Source of the DNA: Rubrivivax sp. | GTDB taxonomy: Bacteria > Pseudomonadota > Gammaproteobacteria > Burkholderiales > Burkholderiaceae_C | Assembly: GCA_027484825.1 (NCBI GenBank) | Contig: JAIXSE010000021.1 | Location: 526,913-590,912, forward strand | Direction of reading: 5' to 3' | DNA length: 64,000 bases | Shown here: in pieces, positions 59,832 through 64,000 of the stretch | How the letters are laid out: each line of letters starts with the position of its first letter | Position numbering within the stretch: position 1 is the stretch's first letter | Notes under the pieces: generated by a model | Databases searched by the model: none | Seen by the model: only the letters and a program-made list of their open reading frames with translations | What the model was told of the DNA's origin: nothing | Made by a program: the position numbers and the translations under genes

Positions 59832-61511
59832 GTGCTGGCTTATCTGATTCAAAAGTCCCGCTACCTGCTGTGGGCCGCCGGCCTGACCAGCGTGGTGGCC
59901 GGTGTCTGCAGTGTGTTGCTGGTGGCGCAGATCAATGCGGCCTTGACCCAGAACGGCGCGGCCGAGTGGTCGCCCTTGGCCTGGAGATTTGCTGCGGTCG
60001 CGTTGGGGGCCATGGTCAGCCAGATGGTGGCCTCGGTGCTGTTCGAGCGCCTGAGCCAACGGGCGCATGCAGAGTTGCGGCAGTTCATTTCGGCGCGAGC
60101 GCTCGCGGCCGACTTCAGAAAGATGGAAACCCTCGGAGGGCCCCGGGTGCTGTCGGCGCTGTCCGAGCACAGCGCGCGGGTGGCGGAATTCTTCGTGAGT
60201 TTCCCGACCATCCTGGTCAACGCCATCATCGTGCTGGGCTGCATGGTGTATCTGGCTTGGCTTTCATGGACCGTCTTCGCCGCGGCAGTGGTGGTGATCG
60301 GGCTCGGCTCGGCGGGGTATCACCTGGCCCACCTGCGTGCCATCCGCCATCTCGACGTCGCGTCGAAGGAACAGGACCGGTTGTTCGACCACTTCCGCTC
60401 GTTGGTCGAAGGGGCGAAGGAACTCCGGTTGAATGCCGGCAAGCGTGCGCGCTTTGCGGAACTGGTGCTGGGGCGCTCCATCGAGACCGTACGGCGGGAA
60501 CGGGCCACCGGCATGTCGGTGTTCGTGTTGTCCGCATCTTGGGGCAACTTCCTGATCTACGGGTTCATCGGCCTGGTGCTGTTTGTGCTGGTGGGAGACG
60601 TGCCGGATCGTGCGCGGGTGATGACCGGTTTTGCGCTGGTGTTCGTCTACATGGTGGCACCGCTGGAGACCCTGCTGATGTGCCTGCCCAAGGCCAATCT
60701 GGCACGAGTCTCCGGCGCCCGCATTGATGAACTGACGGAACAGCTTGAGCGCATTGAGGCGGAAGTTGCTGCGGCGCCTGCCCCGGCCTTCGAGCGGCTG
60801 GCACTGGCTGGCGTGCGTCATCAGTACTTTCATGAGGGAGCCAACGAGGTGTTCGCATTGGGCCCGGTGCAGCTGGATTTTCGGCCTGGGCAGATCACCT
60901 TTCTGGTGGGCGGCAACGGCAGCGGCAAGACCACGCTGGCCAAGCTGCTGGTGGGCTTGTATCGGCCGGAGGGCGGGCAGGTGCTGCTGAACGGTGCCGT
61001 GGTGGATGATGGAAACCGCGATGCCTATCGCCAATGCTTCAGTGCCATCTTTTCGGACTTCCACCTGTTCGAGCACTTGCTGGACGGCGGCTCTGCCGAT
61101 TTGGACGAACGAGGCAACCGCCTGCTGAGCAAGCTGCTGCTGGATCACAAGGTACAGGTCAAGGATGGGGCGTTCACGACCCGGCAACTGTCTCAAGGGC
61201 AGCGCAAGCGGCTGGCGCTGGTGGTGAGCTATTTGGAGGACCGCCCGTTTCTGGTCTTTGATGAATGGGCGGCGGACCAGGATCCGGTCTTCAAGGAAGT
61301 GTTTTACAAAGAGCTGCTGCCGGAGCTTCGTGCCCGTGGGAAATGCGTGCTGGTGATCTCCCACGACGACCGATATTTCCACTTGGCGGATCGGGTGGTC
61401 CGAATGGAGGACGGTCAGGTGGTGGCGGTGGAGGAGGAGTCTGGAGCGGGGGGCGGAGCAGTGGAGCGTGAAGCCGCTTCCGACTGGCGGCTAGCGTCCG
61501 CATGTGGTTAG
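59832..61511 (+). CDS. PvdE/SyrD-like cyclic-peptide ABC exporter (TMD-NBD fusion)
   Basis: 559 residues starting at GTG. A transmembrane half with about six helices in residues 1-300 is fused to an ATPase half: Walker A VGGNGSGKTT near 360, signature LSQGQRKRLAL near 453, Walker B FLVFDEWAADQDP near 474, and a switch His in VISHDD. This is the arrangement of the PvdE/SyrD peptide-siderophore exporters. It would move the acylated precursor to the periplasm, where the PvdQ-like acylase acts. Promoter E lies upstream. A Gly-rich, acidic tail after the ATPase core (EEESGAGGGAVE) is not conserved. Confidence 0.93.
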   Translation: MLAYLIQKSRYLLWAAGLTSVVAGVCSVLLVAQINAALTQNGAAEWSPLAWRFAAVALGAMVSQMVASVLFERLSQRAHAELRQFISARALAADFRKMETLGGPRVLSALSEHSARVAEFFVSFPTILVNAIIVLGCMVYLAWLSWTVFAAAVVVIGLGSAGYHLAHLRAIRHLDVASKEQDRLFDHFRSLVEGAKELRLNAGKRARFAELVLGRSIETVRRERATGMSVFVLSASWGNFLIYGFIGLVLFVLVGDVPDRARVMTGFALVFVYMVAPLETLLMCLPKANLARVSGARIDELTEQLERIEAEVAAAPAPAFERLALAGVRHQYFHEGANEVFALGPVQLDFRPGQITFLVGGNGSGKTTLAKLLVGLYRPEGGQVLLNGAVVDDGNRDAYRQCFSAIFSDFHLFEHLLDGGSADLDERGNRLLSKLLLDHKVQVKDGAFTTRQLSQGQRKRLALVVSYLEDRPFLVFDEWAADQDPVFKEVFYKELLPELRARGKCVLVISHDDRYFHLADRVVRMEDGQVVAVEEESGAGGGAVEREAASDWRLASACG

Positions 61512-61574
61512 CGCGGTGCTCGGTGACCTAGTCTTGGCCATGAACTTGGGGGCGCGGATGGCGATCTGTGGATT

Positions 61575-62282
61575 TCAGGCGTTGACTTGGGGCTGGGCGA
61601 CATCCAAGGCCCGGGTCCGAAAAGCGCGGTGAGCGAACCAGCCGGCCAGCCCCAGCAGCATCAGGCCGCCGGTGGACGGCTCCGGGACGAGCGGCGTCAG
61701 GGGGATGCTCCGAAAGTCCGGCGCGACCACCTGGCCCACATACAAATTGGTCCCGTCGGGCGGCCCGCCGGTGTAGGTGGGAGCGTACAGTTCGTAGGTG
61801 ACGTCCATCGGGGCGGTGCTCGGCGCCCGGTCGGTGCTGAAACTGAACACCACGTTGTTGCCGGGGAGCCGCGCCTGGTTGACGCCCCATCCCCATAGAA
61901 CAATGGGCGCGTTGTGGTGCTGGGGCGGGTCGTTCCCCATGTAAGCGCCGTAATAGACCCCGAAGTTCCAGCCCGTGGGCGCATTGTTGGCCGCAGGCGG
62001 GAAGCCCAACTCGCCATCGGCCTGATGGCTGTTAACCACCACAAACACCTCGTACACCTCCAGGTTGGGGTCATCCAGCACATAGCTGTAGGTGTAGAGC
62101 CCGTTGGCGAAGCTGACGTTGCCCGTGAGTGACGCGTCCGCCAGTGCGGTGAGTGGGCTGGCCAGGAGCGCAAGCGCGGCCAGCATGGGGCGCAGGTTGC
62201 GACTGCCAGGTCTGGGTGAGGGAGCGGCGGAACCAGTGGTTGAGCCGGCGGATGCAGGCGCGCGGGCGGACGACGTGGGCAT
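61575..62282 (-). CDS. PEP-CTERM sorted secreted protein
   Basis: 235 residues. The start ATG at 62282 has AAGGGAGA about seven bases upstream. A long Ser/Ala/Pro-rich n-region leads to a signal core (LAALALLASPLTALA, about 34-48). The mature part is beta-rich and Asn/Gly/Tyr-rich. The C-terminus has the PEP-CTERM sorting signal: VPEPSTGG, a hydrophobic helix (LMLLGLAGWFA) and a basic patch (HRAFRTRA). Such proteins are processed by exosortase and are linked to exopolysaccharide; no exosortase gene lies in the window. An extra 8-9 residues follow the basic patch. The middle domain is not recognised. Confidence 0.85.
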   Translation of the reverse strand: MPTSSARAPASAGSTTGSAAPSPRPGSRNLRPMLAALALLASPLTALADASLTGNVSFANGLYTYSYVLDDPNLEVYEVFVVVNSHQADGELGFPPAANNAPTGWNFGVYYGAYMGNDPPQHHNAPIVLWGWGVNQARLPGNNVVFSFSTDRAPSTAPMDVTYELYAPTYTGGPPDGTNLYVGQVVAPDFRSIPLTPLVPEPSTGGLMLLGLAGWFAHRAFRTRALDVAQPQVNA

Positions 62283-62819
62283 TTTGGGTCTCCCTTGCGG
62301 TGCGCGGGCTCTAGCTCTGGCTCGGGTGTTGCCGACAGCCAGGCCGTTGGTCAGGTGCTCCGTCAGTCAACGTTAGCCGGAGGAGGGTGGGGATGCCATC
62401 CGATGGGGAGGAATTTCGGGGGACAAGATAGTGTTCGTTGCCCGGCACTCCGGGCTTTGCGAGAGGGCAAACCGAACGCGGGATGCTCCGCTCGCTTCGC
62501 CTTCCTTGAGAATCGCCGTGGTCTGAGTTTCCGTGAACCGGCTGTCCCTCATCGGCCGCTTCCTTTCGGCCCGGGTCGCGCGAGCGTTATGCATATCGAT
62601 GTGTTGCCGGAGTCGCGGATGGGTGGTTATGGGCCGAGGATGCTGAAGGCTTTTGAGAACTGCCCCCCAAATCGGCAGGTGGCTGAGATCGCTTTTGGGG
62701 TCAACTGCGGAGCCGCCGTCGAACGGGTGGACCGTTTCGCTCAGCAAATGGGGTTTGAGTCTGTGGGCAGCAACTATGTGATGCGCATCAAGTGCTCATC
62801 GAAAATGGAGTATGTATTA
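62283..62819. other. Intergenic region with lower-GC patch, no convincing gene
   Basis: A frame continuous with the downstream gene is open from 62295 and contains ATGs at 62589 and 62643, but codon use in the first part is not gene-like. From about 62580 the base composition falls compared with the rest of the window, as in the following gene. The region could hold that gene's promoter or an N-terminal extension. Confidence 0.5.
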
Positions 62820-63677
62820 ATGAAGATGCCAAATGTAGCCATCAAGCGAATGACGAGACTTCGTTTGACTGTGGCGGCGCTGGTTTGTGCGGCACTGACC
62901 TCGACTGTCTGGGCGGCTGGGGATACGCCTGACCGGTGTGAGAAGGGGACCTACGCTGGAAAACTGCCGGGAAAGAGCTCATACCGCAAGGATTCATTCA
63001 TATGGGCCGTGTCGGCGAAGTTTGCGGCAGATTACTGCATGCCGGATAGTTTTGTGGAGGCTGAACTTCCGCAGGGCGTTGAGGCCGTGGCTTATCGGCG
63101 AGCAGAAGATCACGACATGCAGACGTGCACGCTAACCGATGGCGTTGAAAAGTGTAATCCTCTGAAGAACCATGTGTTCGAGATATATACGCGACACAAC
63201 GCTGTGGAGCATGCACGGGAAGGTCGGTATTTCGATAGTATCGCGGCCCCCTCTGCGAACCTGATCAATGAAAGGCTTTCTTCCACGCAGGCTCGTCTGA
63301 AGGCCGGGCAAGTCCCTGCAGGTGCCAGTGGTGTCAGCGTCTTCGAGTCCAGTCAGTTCTTTTTGAGCACAGTGGCGGACGGAAAGACCGAGATCCGCCT
63401 TGGAGGCATGTACCTGCGAACGTTTTTTGAGGGAATTCTGGATGGTCTCGATTACCTCGCTGTGTACGGGCAGCTCGGATTCACGCAAAGGTCGATCTGG
63501 AAGGGACGAACTTCTCAACAGGATCTCTATTTCCTGATTGACCACTTGCGTCGCCCCGACGAGCGGCGACTGAGTTGGGCGGAATCGATAGCACCACGAG
63601 AGGTCGGAACATTTGTCTTCGCCCTGAAGATTCCAAAGAGGATCGAGGCCGCGATGATTGCAGAAGATCAGAAGTAG
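62820..63677 (+). CDS. Unknown secreted protein, lower GC, possibly acquired
   Basis: About 285 residues from the ATG at 62820, with GGAG ten bases upstream. A signal peptide (basic residues, then LTVAALVCAALTSTVWAAG, cleaved near residue 29) precedes a soluble domain with four or so cysteines (CEKGTYAGK, YCMPDSF, CTLTDGVEKCN) that could form disulfides in the periplasm. No family is recognised. Codon use is less GC-biased than in the siderophore genes, and the gene is followed immediately by insertion-sequence debris, so recent transfer is plausible. An in-frame ATG at 62589 would add 77 residues without a signal peptide; I consider it less likely. Confidence 0.65.
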   Translation: MKMPNVAIKRMTRLRLTVAALVCAALTSTVWAAGDTPDRCEKGTYAGKLPGKSSYRKDSFIWAVSAKFAADYCMPDSFVEAELPQGVEAVAYRRAEDHDMQTCTLTDGVEKCNPLKNHVFEIYTRHNAVEHAREGRYFDSIAAPSANLINERLSSTQARLKAGQVPAGASGVSVFESSQFFLSTVADGKTEIRLGGMYLRTFFEGILDGLDYLAVYGQLGFTQRSIWKGRTSQQDLYFLIDHLRRPDERRLSWAESIAPREVGTFVFALKIPKRIEAAMIAEDQK

Positions 63678-63775
63678 ACGGGCTCTACCGCAAAGGCAAG
63701 ACCGCGAGCGAGCTGCGCTTCATGGGCCACACCCTGATGGAGAACCGCAACGGTCTGGTCATCAACGCAAGGGTC
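63678..63775 (+). mobile_element. IS5-family transposase fragment
   Basis: The plus-strand frame encodes DGLYRKGKTASELRFMGH then TLMENRNGLVINARVT, which matches the conserved C-terminal part of IS5-type DDE transposases (the YRKG...MGH...MENRNGLVV block). No start, catalytic N-terminal part or inverted repeats are present, so it is a remnant. Its right end runs directly into an IS110 fragment of opposite orientation near 63766-63778. Confidence 0.75.
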
Positions 63776-64000
63776 ACGCTGACCGCCTCGCAGATCGCCT
63801 CTGCATCTGCAGCATCGTTCTTGTTGCTCCTGACGTACGGCTTGACGAACTGTGGCGCCATCAGCCGCACCGTGTGGCCCAGCGCCTGCAGCTTGCGGGC
63901 CCAGTGGTGAGCGCTAGCGCAGGCCTCGATGCCGACGAGGCAGGGCGGCAGGTTCGCGAAGAAGGGAGCAACCTGGTCGCGCTTCAGCTGCTTGCGCAGC
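63776..64000 (-). mobile_element. IS110-family transposase fragment, running off the window
   Basis: Read on the minus strand from the window edge, the sequence encodes VGIEACASAHHWARKLQALG, VRLMAPQFVKPYVRSNKNDAADAEAICEAVS. These are the E-containing and D-containing blocks of the DEDD catalytic domain of IS110-type transposases. The frame is interrupted where it meets the IS5 fragment, so this is a truncated copy whose upstream part lies outside the window. It may still have flanking sequence to the right. Confidence 0.85.

Overview
The window is GC-rich, densely coded DNA from a beta-proteobacterium, most likely Burkholderiales of the Roseateles/Mitsuaria/Variovorax kind. That placement is inferred from a FAAL-NRPS-PKS siderophore locus with a PvdS-type sigma factor, a PEP-CTERM protein, T6SS DUF2169-type accessory genes and a hrpII/PIP-type promoter. 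No rRNA, tRNA or CRISPR array was seen.

Layout. (1) 1-12 kb: a sterol-desaturase-like membrane protein, a MipA/OmpV-like porin, and a metal-uptake group made of a PepSY protein, two translationally coupled TonB receptors, two DUF2946 proteins and small ORFs. A third TonB receptor lies behind a clear cobalamin riboswitch. (2) 12.1-18.9 kb: a compact operon that looks like an orphan T6SS effector island: DUF6484, TIGR02270, DUF2169, a cysteine-less ketosynthase-like protein, a PAAR-like DUF4150 protein, a zinc-deaminase-like toxin candidate and two related downstream proteins that could be immunity factors. (3) 18.97-20.1 kb: a protein with a disordered N-terminus and a possible kinase-like C-terminus, behind a perfect TTCG-N16-TTCG box with a correctly spaced -10, suggesting a type III effector. 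(4) 20.3-61.5 kb: a complete siderophore locus. (5) 61.5-64 kb: a PEP-CTERM protein, an unknown secreted protein of lower GC, and nested IS5/IS110 remnants.

Siderophore locus. A Fur box precedes an ECF sigma factor gene. Six copies of a TGAACA / CGTCT promoter-like motif (five-base TGAAC to CGTCT spacing of 16-17 bp) precede the other transcription units: the FecR-like gene, the MbtH/NRPS operon, the divergent acyltransferase/monooxygenase and acylase genes, the ferric reductase and the ABC exporter. The sigma factor therefore probably drives the whole locus under iron starvation. The assembly line reads FAAL-ACP-C-A-PCP / KS-AT-KR-ACP / C-A-PCP / C-A-PCP-E-C-A-PCP / C-A-PCP-TE. Hand-read specificity codes give Thr for module 3 and Asp for the last module, and three acidic 'DGE' codes that fit ornithine-type substrates. 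With the ornithine N-monooxygenase, the hydroxyornithine acyltransferase and a SyrP-like hydroxylase, the product should be an acylated hydroxamate/beta-hydroxyaspartate peptide containing one polyketide extension. A PvdQ-like acylase and a PvdE-like exporter suggest pyoverdine-style periplasmic maturation. A TonB receptor and an FhuF-like reductase complete uptake and iron release.
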